Shown: piece after piece, positions 50,961 to 58,770 of the stretch
Numbering within the stretch: position 1 is the first letter of the stretch
How the letters are laid out: each line of letters opens with the position of its first letter
Source of the DNA: Rhodococcus sp. 4CII
Lineage (GTDB): Bacteria > Actinomycetota > Actinomycetes > Mycobacteriales > Mycobacteriaceae
Direction of reading: 5' to 3'
DNA length: 64,000 nt
NCBI RefSeq assembly: GCF_014256275.1
Contig: NZ_JACCFE010000002.1
Coordinates: 1,302,001-1,366,000 of the forward strand
The notes under the pieces: model-generated
The model's database searches: none
What the model was told of the DNA's origin: nothing
Seen by the model: only the letters and a program-made list of their open reading frames with translations
Made by a program: the position numbers and the translations under genes

Positions 50961-52367
50961 GGGGGAACCGTGGGCGAGCCGCGCCTCCTCACGGTTCTGG
51001 AGCTGCGCGCGGTAGATGGTCTTCCCCGAGCGGCGCACGATGAGATACGCGAGCCCGACCGCGATCATCCCCGGCACGAGGACGCCGACGCTTCCCGTCA
51101 TCTCCGCGACCATCAGCATGACCGCGAGGGGAGCGCGCGCGATGCTGCCGAAACAGGCCATCATTCCGACGATGACGAAGGGCGCCGGATTGTCGGGGAC
51201 GGCCGGAGCGATCGGCTCCAGCACACGCCACACCGCCGCGCCGGTGAACGCCCCGATCACCATCCCCGGTCCGAAGATGCCGCCGGACCCGCCCGAGCCG
51301 ATGGACAGCGACGTCGCGAGGATCTTCGCGAACGGCAACAGCAGCACCACCCACAGCGGGATGTCCGTGAGGGCGCCGCGGGCCATCGATTGCTGGATCC
51401 AGCCGTACCCACTGCCCAGCACCTCCGGCAGCACGAGCGCCATCAGTCCGACGAGCAGCCCGCCGACCGCCGGTTTGACGATCCGGCTGCCGGGGAGACG
51501 GTGGGTGAGATCGACGGCGGTGTAGAACGTTCCGCTGTACAGCAGCCCGATCACGCCGGCCAGCACACCGATGAGCGCGAACCACACCAACTGGACCGGA
51601 TTGTCGAAGACGTACTCCTGCGCGGCGTACCCGAACAGCGGACCGAACCCGAGGAAGCTGCCGAACACGGTGTAGCTGACGATCGACGTGACCAGCGCCG
51701 GCACCAGGATCTCGAAATCGAAGTCCTCCTTGTACGGAATGGTGCAGCACAGCACAGCGCCGCCGAGCGGGGCGCCGAAGATCGCGCCGATGCCGGAGCC
51801 GATGCCGATCGCCACGGCGATTCGGCCGTCCCGCGGCGACAGGTCGAGCCTGCGGGCGAGGAGCGATCCGAAACCCGCCGAGATCTGCGCGGTCGGTCCC
51901 TCGCGGCCGCCCGACCCGCCGGACCCGATGGTGATCGCAGACGCGACCAGCTTCACGAGGACGACGCGGACCCGGATCATGCGCGGATCTCGGTGGACGG
52001 CCTCGATCGCCGCATCGGTGCCGTGCCCCTCCGCCTCGGGGGCCAGGGTGAACACGATGATCCCCGACACCAGACCACCGAGGCACACCACGAGGGGGAT
52101 CGCCCACGGTCTCGTGAACTCGCGGCTGCCGGCCGCCCCGCCGTCGCCCGCCGCGGTCGGTGGGTGGTAGCCACCGAGGTCGACGATCAGCAGTTGCGTC
52201 GCCTCCGACAGGGCGACGTAGAACACGACCGCGCCGAGTCCGGCGACGATCCCGATCACGACACCGAGAACCAGCCATTTGCGGGTGTAGCCCGAGTTGC
52301 GAATCCAGGTTCCCACCGACGCCCCGATCGACCTCACGGCCCGGGACCCGGGCGCCACCCGGATCAC
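50955..52367 (-). CDS. ClC-family chloride channel/transporter
   Basis: This 470-residue membrane protein has about 10-11 helices. ClC signatures are GSGGSGGREGPTAQISAGFGS (the GREGP selectivity region), IGAIFGAPLGGAVLCC, and the C-terminal SIGSGGSGGIFGPGMVIGAFTGA (GxFxP). The gating glutamate is the Glu of GREGP. It has no cytoplasmic CBS domains. The GTG at 52367 overlaps the stop of the amidohydrolase gene (GTGA), so the two are coupled, although their link is unclear. Confidence 0.9.
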   Translation of the reverse strand: MIRVAPGSRAVRSIGASVGTWIRNSGYTRKWLVLGVVIGIVAGLGAVVFYVALSEATQLLIVDLGGYHPPTAAGDGGAAGSREFTRPWAIPLVVCLGGLVSGIIVFTLAPEAEGHGTDAAIEAVHRDPRMIRVRVVLVKLVASAITIGSGGSGGREGPTAQISAGFGSLLARRLDLSPRDGRIAVAIGIGSGIGAIFGAPLGGAVLCCTIPYKEDFDFEILVPALVTSIVSYTVFGSFLGFGPLFGYAAQEYVFDNPVQLVWFALIGVLAGVIGLLYSGTFYTAVDLTHRLPGSRIVKPAVGGLLVGLMALVLPEVLGSGYGWIQQSMARGALTDIPLWVVLLLPFAKILATSLSIGSGGSGGIFGPGMVIGAFTGAAVWRVLEPIAPAVPDNPAPFVIVGMMACFGSIARAPLAVMLMVAEMTGSVGVLVPGMIAVGLAYLIVRRSGKTIYRAQLQNREEARLAHGSPG

Positions 52368-53995
52368 TCCAGCTTTCCGAAGACCGTCCGACCCTCCAGG
52401 ATCGTGGCGAGCACCTCCAGGTCCGCGATGTCGTCGGGGTCCACCAGAAGCGGATTCGCCGACAGCACGACGAGATCGGCATGCAAACCGGGGACGATCG
52501 CTCCGATGGCATCCTCGCTCTGCAGGTGCCACGCCGAGTTGATCGTCTCGGCGCGCAACGCATCCGGGACGGAGATACGTTCCTCGGGTGCGAGGACGCG
52601 TCCCGATCGCGTGCGGCGGGTGACGGCGTCGGCGATGTTGCGCAGAGGGTTGGTGGGGGTGACCGGACCGTCGTTGTGGAACGAGATCCGCTGCCCCGCT
52701 GCGATCGCGGACGCGGCGGCCGCCCAGCGTGCTCCGCGCTCGGGGCCGAACAGGTCGTCGACGAGCACGTCGCCCCAGTAGTAGAGGTGGTCGACGAACA
52801 AGCTGCACGTGACACCGAGTTCCGTCGCTCGACGGAACTGGTCCGGGGTCATCGCGCCGACGTGCTCGAGCCGGAGTCGGTGATCCTCCCGCGGGGTGTC
52901 GGCGAGCATTCGCGCCCACGCGTCGAGGACCAGGGTGACCGCCGCGTCACCGTTCGCGTGGCAGGAGATCTGCCAGCCGTTCTCGAAATACGGCCTGCTG
53001 ATCTCGAGGACCTCGTCCTCCGTGTAGTTGGCCTTGCCGCGGGTGCCCGCGAGACCGAGTGACCGCGTCACCTCCGTGTCGAGGTACGGAAAACTGGTGG
53101 CGGCGTTGCCCACCCACGGCGAGCCGTCCGACCAGATCTTGATGCCCACCTGGCGGAGCAGGTCGTTCCCGACCCCGGGCGAAACCTCCGAGGCGCGCTC
53201 CGGGTTCGACATCTCGTACAACCGCAGTCGGGTGGTCAGCGCACCGGATCGGGCGATCGCGGTGAGGGCACCCCGGAACCGGGGGTCGAACGCCATCTCG
53301 CTGGCGGTCGTGATCCCGGCGGCGTTCATCCGGGCGCACTCGGCGGCCAGGAGTTCGGGCAACCGCTCGGTGGCACCGGCGAGGATGCCTGCGGCCACCG
53401 CCATCACCGCCGGGGCCTCGAATGCCGAACCGTCCAGTTCCCCCGACTTGTCGCGTCCGAAGCTGCCGCCCTCGGGGTCCGGTGTGTCCTTCGTCAGCCC
53501 GGACTCCCGCGCGGCGACGTCGTTGAAATACGCGACGTGCCCGGTGTTGTGGAGGATCACCAGGGAGGTGTCGGGAGCGACGGCATTGAGCCATTCGCGG
53601 GTCGGTTCGGGCAGCCCCTTCTGGAGCAGGGGGTCCCACCCGTTGAGGACGGCGCCGTCGGGGTGTTCGTCGACGGCCCGGCGGACGGCGGCGACCACGT
53701 CCGGCGCGTCGGCGACGGTGACCGGCCTGATGTCTACGACCGGTTCGCCGAGCAGTACCGCGGAGTTGAGCGGGTGACCGTGCGCCTCGATGAATCCCGG
53801 GAGTATGCAGGCGCGGTGCACGTCCACCGCGATCGTGGCCGGCCCGATCAGCGGAAACACCTCGGCGTCGTTGCCGACGGCGGCGATCCGACCGTCACGC
53901 ACCGCGACGGCCCGAGCGCGTGGGGCGGCGTCGTTCATGGTGACCACGTCACCGAACAGCACCAGATCGGCAAATTGTGCGTCGTTCGTGCCCAT
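52364..53995 (-). CDS. YtcJ-like metal-dependent amidohydrolase
   Basis: This 543-residue amidohydrolase-3 family enzyme contains the metal-binding motif PGFIEAHGHPLNS in the N-terminal part, QISCHANGDAAVTLVLDAW and LRLEHVGAMTPDQ in the barrel, and the catalytic Asp region ISFHNDGPVTPTNPL. The small beta-sandwich domain is formed by the N- and C-termini (GRIAAVGNDAEVF, LVVLSANPLLVDPDDI). Members hydrolyse diverse amides; the substrate is unknown. It is the first gene of the pair with the ClC channel. Its 138-bp upstream gap is divergent with the OYE gene. Confidence 0.88.
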   Translation of the reverse strand: MGTNDAQFADLVLFGDVVTMNDAAPRARAVAVRDGRIAAVGNDAEVFPLIGPATIAVDVHRACILPGFIEAHGHPLNSAVLLGEPVVDIRPVTVADAPDVVAAVRRAVDEHPDGAVLNGWDPLLQKGLPEPTREWLNAVAPDTSLVILHNTGHVAYFNDVAARESGLTKDTPDPEGGSFGRDKSGELDGSAFEAPAVMAVAAGILAGATERLPELLAAECARMNAAGITTASEMAFDPRFRGALTAIARSGALTTRLRLYEMSNPERASEVSPGVGNDLLRQVGIKIWSDGSPWVGNAATSFPYLDTEVTRSLGLAGTRGKANYTEDEVLEISRPYFENGWQISCHANGDAAVTLVLDAWARMLADTPREDHRLRLEHVGAMTPDQFRRATELGVTCSLFVDHLYYWGDVLVDDLFGPERGARWAAAASAIAAGQRISFHNDGPVTPTNPLRNIADAVTRRTRSGRVLAPEERISVPDALRAETINSAWHLQSEDAIGAIVPGLHADLVVLSANPLLVDPDDIADLEVLATILEGRTVFGKLE

Positions 53996-54133
53996 CAGTG
54001 CACCCTCCCGTCAGACCGGGCGCGGGCGAGGGCCCATGCGCCGGCAGCGAGTGTCGACTGTTACTTCACATTACAACTACGCAGCAGGTCATATGCAGGA
54101 ATAGTCCGGAAGCCGGACGAGTTGCAGACAGGC

Positions 54134-55264
54134 ATGACCGAAACACCGCTGCCCGTCGACGGCCTCTTCGAGCCGTTTGCCGTCAAGTCCCTCCAGCTCC
54201 GGAATCGCTTCGCGATGGCCCCCATGACCAGGGCTTTCTCCCCCGACGGCGTCCCAGGCGACGATGTGGCCGCGTACTACCGCCGGCGTGCGGCGGGTGG
54301 GGTCGGTCTGGTCATCACCGAGGGCACGTACATTCCCGACCCGGCGGCCGGATCACACACCCGGGTGCCGCTCCTGTACGGACAGGACAGTCTCGCGGGC
54401 TGGAAATCGGTCGTCGACGCCGTCCACGCGGAGGGTGGCCAGATAATCCCGCAGCTGTGGCATCTCGGCGTCGAACGCGGCCCGCGGCCCCGCCTCCATC
54501 CCGAAGTGACCACCGCCAGCCCGTCCGGGATCGCCCTCGACGGCACCCCGCTGGGCCGCGCTTTCACCGAATCCGATCTCGACGCACTCCGCGAGGCCTG
54601 GGTCGCAGCCGCCGTGAACGCACGCGACGTGGGCTTCGACGGCATCGAATTGCACGGCGCACACGGCTACCTGCTCGACCAGTTCCTGTGGGACCGCACC
54701 AACGTCCGCACCGACGGATACGGCGGATCGGCGCAGGCCCGCACCCGGTTCCCGGCCGAGGTGGTCACCGCGATCCGCGAGGCCATGGGCGAGGACTTCG
54801 CCATCGTCTACCGGTTCTCCCAGTGGAAGTCGAACCATTACGACTCACGTATCGCGCAGACCCCCGACGACCTGGCGGCCGTGCTCTCACCCCTCCTCGC
54901 CGCCGGTGTCGACGTCCTGCACCCCTCCACACGCAGGCACTGGGAACCGGCCTTCCCCGAACTTACCGGCGACGACGGAGATCTGGGTCTGGCCGGATGG
55001 ACGAAGAAGCTCACCGGACTTCCGACCATCACGGTCGGATCGGTGGGTCTCGACGAGGTGTTCACGACGGCCTTCACGTCCGACGGAGCCTCGAATACCG
55101 CCGGTATCGACCGCCTGCTCCGGCAGTACGAGAACGGCGAATTCGACCTCGTCGCGGTCGGGCGCGCGCTGCTGTCCGATCCCGAGTGGGTGAACAAGCT
55201 CCGCGACGGCAGAACCGCCGAGCACGTCCCGTACAGCAACGAGCACCGGGCGGTCCTGCACTGA
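54134..55264 (+). CDS. Old Yellow Enzyme-type NADH:flavin oxidoreductase
   Basis: This 376-residue FMN barrel enzyme reduces activated C=C bonds. It has LRNRFAMAPMTRAFSPDGVPGDDVAAYYRRRAAGGVGLVITEGT at the start, the FMN/substrate segment QLWHLGVERG, the motif GFDGIELHGAHGYLLDQFLWDRTNVRTDGYGGS, and a C-terminal VAVGRALLSDPEW. The substrate-binding His and Asn positions are HGAHGYL. The ATG at 54134 gives the family start; longer upstream frames cover the intergenic region. It stands alone, followed by a convergent lipoprotein gene after 9 bp. Confidence 0.92.
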   Translation: MTETPLPVDGLFEPFAVKSLQLRNRFAMAPMTRAFSPDGVPGDDVAAYYRRRAAGGVGLVITEGTYIPDPAAGSHTRVPLLYGQDSLAGWKSVVDAVHAEGGQIIPQLWHLGVERGPRPRLHPEVTTASPSGIALDGTPLGRAFTESDLDALREAWVAAAVNARDVGFDGIELHGAHGYLLDQFLWDRTNVRTDGYGGSAQARTRFPAEVVTAIREAMGEDFAIVYRFSQWKSNHYDSRIAQTPDDLAAVLSPLLAAGVDVLHPSTRRHWEPAFPELTGDDGDLGLAGWTKKLTGLPTITVGSVGLDEVFTTAFTSDGASNTAGIDRLLRQYENGEFDLVAVGRALLSDPEWVNKLRDGRTAEHVPYSNEHRAVLH

Positions 55265-55273
55265 CCGTGCCGG

Positions 55274-55798
55274 TCAGCTGTCCTCGACGGTGATCTCCAC
55301 CTGATCCGCGTTCACGCCCTCGGGCGGGTTCGCGGTTCCTTCGACGGAGATTCGGCTCTTGTCCACGCCCTGCGCCTCGAGTGCGTTCGCGACGGCCTGG
55401 GCGCGCTGGTCGGCCAGCAGTTCGGCGGCCGCCTCGTCCGTGTTGGTGGCGTACGCCTCGATCTTGATCTTGTTGTCGCCGGCCTTCATCGCGGCGGCGA
55501 CCGCCTTCACGGTCACGTCCGAGATGGCATTGAGCTCGGCGGTTCCCGATTCGAATCCGATCGGGACCGCCGCGATGGCGGAGTTGATCGCGTTCTGCGT
55601 GGCCTCGCGCGCGGTGTTCACGGCCGACGACGCCGTGGCTTGGACACTGCTGATCGCGCCTTCCACCCGCTCGGATGCGGAGGAGGTGGTCGTGGTCGCG
55701 ATCGGAGCCTCGTTCGAGCTGTCGTCGGAGCAGCCGGCCACACCGAGCACCGCGATGGCCGCGACCGCGACGCTGCTGACGATCGTCTTGCGAATCAT
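55274..55798 (-). CDS. OmpA-like domain lipoprotein
   Basis: This 174-residue protein has a signal peptide with lipobox LGVAGC (lipid attachment at about Cys23). A Ser/Thr-rich linker and helical region follow, then a C-terminal OmpA-like domain: VPIGFESGTAELNAISDVTVKAVAAAMKAGDNKIKIEAYATNTDEAAAELLADQRAQAVANALEAQGVDKSRISVEG. Such domains bind peptidoglycan. This version has NTDEAAAELLADQRAQAV in place of the usual N-x-x-LSxxRA. The likely role is anchoring the cell envelope, an inference. It is transcribed leftward from a gap of about 300 bp shared with the small protein gene. Confidence 0.82.
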   Translation of the reverse strand: MIRKTIVSSVAVAAIAVLGVAGCSDDSSNEAPIATTTTSSASERVEGAISSVQATASSAVNTAREATQNAINSAIAAVPIGFESGTAELNAISDVTVKAVAAAMKAGDNKIKIEAYATNTDEAAAELLADQRAQAVANALEAQGVDKSRISVEGTANPPEGVNADQVEITVEDS

Positions 55799-56008
55799 GG
55801 ATTCCCCTAAACGTCGGTATGTCCGGTAGGCGCTACACGTCGTGGGACGAGGATAGCCCCGCCGGCACCCCTCGACGGTGGTATTCGAGCACCGCCGCAC
55901 TCCCACATCGTGAGATCCGACGGGGCAGACGTAGAGCCGGACACAGGCTTCTCACCTGGAACTAATCCGGCAATTCGTGCCGCGTTTCATTTCGGTTAAT
56001 CCCTCGGA

Positions 56009-56037
56009 TTGCGATCTCATTTCAATAACGGTAGGAA
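56009..56037 (+). promoter_or_regulatory. candidate promoter for the 45-residue small protein
   Basis: TTGCGA at 56009-56014, a 17-base spacer and TAGGAA at 56032-56037 form a housekeeping-like promoter in an AT-richer stretch. The start codon lies about 62 bases downstream with a good ribosome binding site. This rests on sequence resemblance only. Confidence 0.4.
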
Positions 56038-56099
56038 TGAATCCGGCGCCCGCTCAGCGCCAAACGCAAATGCCCACAACCGAGCAAGGAGTTAAAAGC

Positions 56100-56237
56100 A
56101 TGGATCTCGCCTTCCTGTCCGATTTCTTCTCCGCCTTCGCCGACCTCGCCGGTGCCCTGGACTTCTTCTCGGGTTCCTCGGACGCGTTGAGCGGTGGCGC
56201 AGACGCCGCAACCGCGGCCGCAGCCACGCTTGGCTAG
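56100..56237 (+). CDS. 45-residue acidic amphipathic small protein (PorA/PorH-like candidate)
   Basis: The frame begins MDLAFLSDFFSAFADLAGAL and ends in an Ala/Gly-rich tail. It has AAGGAG 8 bases upstream, a candidate promoter and a strong terminator, all marks of a real gene. The first 30 residues are amphipathic with many Phe, Leu and Asp residues; there is no signal peptide, Lys, Arg or Cys. Corynebacterial porins PorA (45 residues) and PorH (57 residues) are also short, acidic, signal-less and helical, and PorH starts MDLSLL. The similarity is in style and length, not proven homology. Alternatives are a surface-active or regulatory peptide. Confidence 0.65.
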   Translation: MDLAFLSDFFSAFADLAGALDFFSGSSDALSGGADAATAAAATLG

Positions 56238-56265
56238 CATTTCCGCTGGTACAAGACTTGAACAC

Positions 56266-56309
56266 CCGCGACGGGGTTCGCACGCTCAGGCGCGCGAGCC
56301 CCGTCGCGG
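56266..56309 (+). terminator. stem-loop terminator after the small protein gene
   Basis: CCGCGACGGGG (56266-56276) pairs perfectly with CCCCGTCGCGG (56299-56309); the stem can extend with TTCGC/GCGAG. It is followed by TCTTGT and preceded by ACAAGA, which extend the symmetry. It lies about 30 bp after the stop. Confidence 0.75.
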
Positions 56310-56345
56310 TCTTGTCTGCACCATCGAGAGCCCCAATGCTGCGCC

Positions 56346-56360
56346 TATCACAATGTGATA
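56346..56360. promoter_or_regulatory. palindrome TATCACAATGTGATA
   Basis: A 15-base palindrome with a single central base lies in an AT-rich intergenic stretch between the small protein gene and the alpha/beta hydrolase gene. It has the look of a regulator site; no regulator gene is adjacent. Confidence 0.45.
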
Positions 56361-56368
56361 ACTAATTA

Positions 56369-56384
56369 AATGAACATGTTCATT
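56369..56384. promoter_or_regulatory. perfect 16-bp palindrome AATGAACATGTTCATT
   Basis: This perfect inverted repeat is 8 bp after the previous palindrome. Symmetry of this length by chance in a 300-bp gap of a GC-rich genome is unlikely. TetR-family operators often look like this (GAAC/GTTC arms). Confidence 0.5.
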
Positions 56385-56411
56385 ATCTCCTCACCAGCAC
56401 TTTTCCCGGAC

Positions 56412-56425
56412 TGGTCGATCGACCA
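56412..56425. promoter_or_regulatory. perfect 14-bp palindrome TGGTCGATCGACCA
   Basis: This third inverted repeat is in the same intergenic region, about 115 bp upstream of the alpha/beta hydrolase start. A related half-site ATTCGACCAA follows at 56426-56435. It is probably a separate operator; the binding protein is unknown. Confidence 0.45.
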
Positions 56426-56539
56426 ATTCGACCAATTTGCGAAGGGCCACATCTACGTTCAACGGTAATTAACTGTCGAAATAATCGGAAACAGCCCGCG
56501 GCGCTCTACTTTTCGCATCGCGCGCAGATCTCAGTGCAC

Positions 56540-57802
56540 ATGCGTACACTCAAATCCGTGACCGACCCGCAGATCAGACGCCGCTCGGAAGTGCGGGCAC
56601 TCGCGCAACTCGCCCTCGAAGAGATCGGGGGCGCCGCGGGCGGAATCGGCAGCATCCACCGCGCGATCTCCGACCGCGTCTTCGCCGGCGCACGACTCGG
56701 ACTCGGCACCCGTGCGCTCCCCGTCAAGGCGCTCCACGACGGCATCTCGGGAGCCGTGTACGCACTGGTCTCCGACACCGCGCGCTTCGGCGGTTCCCTC
56801 GCGGGACAGCTTCTCGACCTTCCGTCGTCGGAGAACGTCGCACCCTCGCAGACGCGGCGCGGCGCTCAGGCCATCGCCGCGATCCAGGGGCTGATCGGCG
56901 ACGTTCTGGAATCCCAGGGGTCACCGCTCGCCGAGCCCATGGCGATCCGGATGAACGGGGTCGCGCTCACGCCGGATGCGCCGACGCTCGCCGAGGCGTT
57001 CCCGCACGCCGGCGGCCGCATCGTCGTCTTCCTGCACGGACTCGTCGAGACCGAGAGCGCCTGGGCGCTGGGTGGCCGTCGCACCTACGGTGAGCGGCTC
57101 GGAACGGACCTCGGATACACGGCGCTGCAGATCCGCTACAACTCCGGCCGTCACATCTCCGCCAACGGCAGAAGCCTGTCCGACCTTCTGGACGCGGTCA
57201 CCGAGCACTGGCCGGTCGAGGTGGAGTCGATCGCACTCGTCGGGCATTCCATGGGCGGCCTCGTCGCCCGCAGCGCCTGCCGGATCGCGTTCCTCGACGA
57301 CCGTCCGTGGGTCGGACACGTGCGACAGGTGGTGAGCCTCGGCTCCCCGCACCTCGGGGCACCTCTGGAACAGGCCGTGCACTACGCGAGCGCAGGCCTG
57401 GCGGCGCTGCCCGAGACACGGGCGATCTCCGCGCTACTCCGCCGGAGAAGCGCGGGGATCCGGGATCTGAATCAGGGGTCGCTGGTGGACGAGGACTGGC
57501 GCGACCGCGATCCGGACGCCCTGCGCGCCGCGGCGTGCAGCGAGGTCCCGCTCCTCGACGGGGTGACCTACTGCTTCGTCTCCGCGACCATCACGCGAAG
57601 CCCGAAGCACCCACTGGGTCGCATGTTCGGCGACGGCATGGTGCTCGTCCCGAGCGCCTCGGGACGCAACAAGACCCGAATGATCGGCTTCCGCGCCGAG
57701 GACGGCATGCACCTCGCGCCCGCGAACCATTTCACGATGCTCAACCACGAGTCGGTGTACGAGAAGCTGCTCGAATGGTTCGGTGCGCCGGACGTCGGCT
57801 GA
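56540..57802 (+). CDS. alpha/beta-hydrolase, lipase/esterase-like
   Basis: This 420-residue protein has an N-terminal helical region of about 130 residues (ALAQLALEEIGGAAGGIGSIHRAISDRVF, PVKALHDGISGAVYALV) and then an alpha/beta-hydrolase domain: IVVFLHGLVETESAW (oxyanion loop), LGYTALQIRYNSGRHIS, and the nucleophile elbow GHSMGG with Ser237. LGSPHLGAPLE follows, as in PGAP1-type and bacterial lipases; the last His is probably in ANHFTML. The helical N-terminus is like that of polyhydroxyalkanoate- or lipid-droplet-associated proteins, an inference. The start may be GTG 56558. Confidence 0.82.
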   Translation: MRTLKSVTDPQIRRRSEVRALAQLALEEIGGAAGGIGSIHRAISDRVFAGARLGLGTRALPVKALHDGISGAVYALVSDTARFGGSLAGQLLDLPSSENVAPSQTRRGAQAIAAIQGLIGDVLESQGSPLAEPMAIRMNGVALTPDAPTLAEAFPHAGGRIVVFLHGLVETESAWALGGRRTYGERLGTDLGYTALQIRYNSGRHISANGRSLSDLLDAVTEHWPVEVESIALVGHSMGGLVARSACRIAFLDDRPWVGHVRQVVSLGSPHLGAPLEQAVHYASAGLAALPETRAISALLRRRSAGIRDLNQGSLVDEDWRDRDPDALRAAACSEVPLLDGVTYCFVSATITRSPKHPLGRMFGDGMVLVPSASGRNKTRMIGFRAEDGMHLAPANHFTMLNHESVYEKLLEWFGAPDVG

Positions 57803-57833
57803 TCCACACTCAGGCCATCGTCGCGGGCGACAC

Positions 57834-58604
57834 TCAAGCCATGGTCGCGTGCCAGACGAGGGCGGCGGCGAGTGCACCGGCGCCGTTCAGCGACCAGTGC
57901 AGCGCGATGGGGGCGATCAGGCTCCCGCTGCGCCGGCGGAGCCACGTGAACACGACGCCCGCGGCCGCGGTGGCGATAACGGCCGCCACGATGCCGAGAA
58001 TCTGCCCGAGCACGCCGCCGCCCAGGAAGCTGGACAATCCCTTGTTGCCCGAGGTCAGTCCCAGCGAGGACGCGATGTGCCACAGACCGAACATCAGCGA
58101 GCCGGCCGCGAAGACGCCGCGTGCGCCGTACACGCGGTCCAGGGTGCCGTGCAGCACGCCACGGAACGCGAGTTCCTCGGGGATGACGGTCTGCAACGGG
58201 ATGACGATCATCGACGCGATGAGCGCGCCGGAGAGGGTCGCGTAGCGATCGGCCATGAAGAAGGGACGGGTGATCGGCAAGGCCGCGCCGATGGCCACGA
58301 CGCCGATGACGAGACCCATCGCCGCGAGGGCGTAGAGCGAACCCCGTCGCCAGTGCCGGGGCGAGAGGCCCAGTTCGGCCCACCCGAGACCGCGGCGACG
58401 CGTGAGCACGAGCAGCACGACGGCCGCGATGGGAACGGTCGCGATGCTGGCCCACGCCGTGGTGAAGTGCGCAATAAGATTCGTGGCCGCGAGGACGACC
58501 ACCACGATTGCGATGTCGAGGTAGGCGTGCAGCACGGGCCGCTGGGCGCGTGCACCGGGCTTCTCGTCATCGACCGCTCCGGCGTACTGGACTTCGAGGG
58601 TCAT
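57834..58604 (-). CDS. CPBP-family (CAAX protease/bacteriocin-processing) membrane metalloprotease
   Basis: This 256-residue protein has seven to eight helices and the Abi/CPBP motifs: Glu143-Glu144 and Arg148 (PEELAFRGVL), LMFGLWHIASS with His176, and ALHWSLNGAG near the end. The family includes Rce1-like CAAX proteases and self-immunity proteins for bacteriocins; the role here is unknown. It converges with the alpha/beta-hydrolase gene, 31 bp apart, and lies 166 bp from the divergent fumarase start. Confidence 0.82.
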   Translation of the reverse strand: MTLEVQYAGAVDDEKPGARAQRPVLHAYLDIAIVVVVLAATNLIAHFTTAWASIATVPIAAVVLLVLTRRRGLGWAELGLSPRHWRRGSLYALAAMGLVIGVVAIGAALPITRPFFMADRYATLSGALIASMIVIPLQTVIPEELAFRGVLHGTLDRVYGARGVFAAGSLMFGLWHIASSLGLTSGNKGLSSFLGGGVLGQILGIVAAVIATAAAGVVFTWLRRRSGSLIAPIALHWSLNGAGALAAALVWHATMA

Positions 58605-58770
58605 TCGGCCGGCCGATCTCGTTCGTGTTCGCGCATCCAGTCAAGTGTACGGATTTGTTTGTGAAAACCCTGTGACTGCCGCCACAACACGGCCCCCGGC
58701 CTCTGCCGCCTCACGCAGCCGCGTCTAGCCTGAATACGAACTTCACACAACCCGCTGTCCAGGAGATAGA

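Noticed and set aside
56534..56539. GTG at 56534 as the start of the alpha/beta hydrolase
   Set aside because: It has no ribosome binding site advantage over the ATG at 56540, two codons later.
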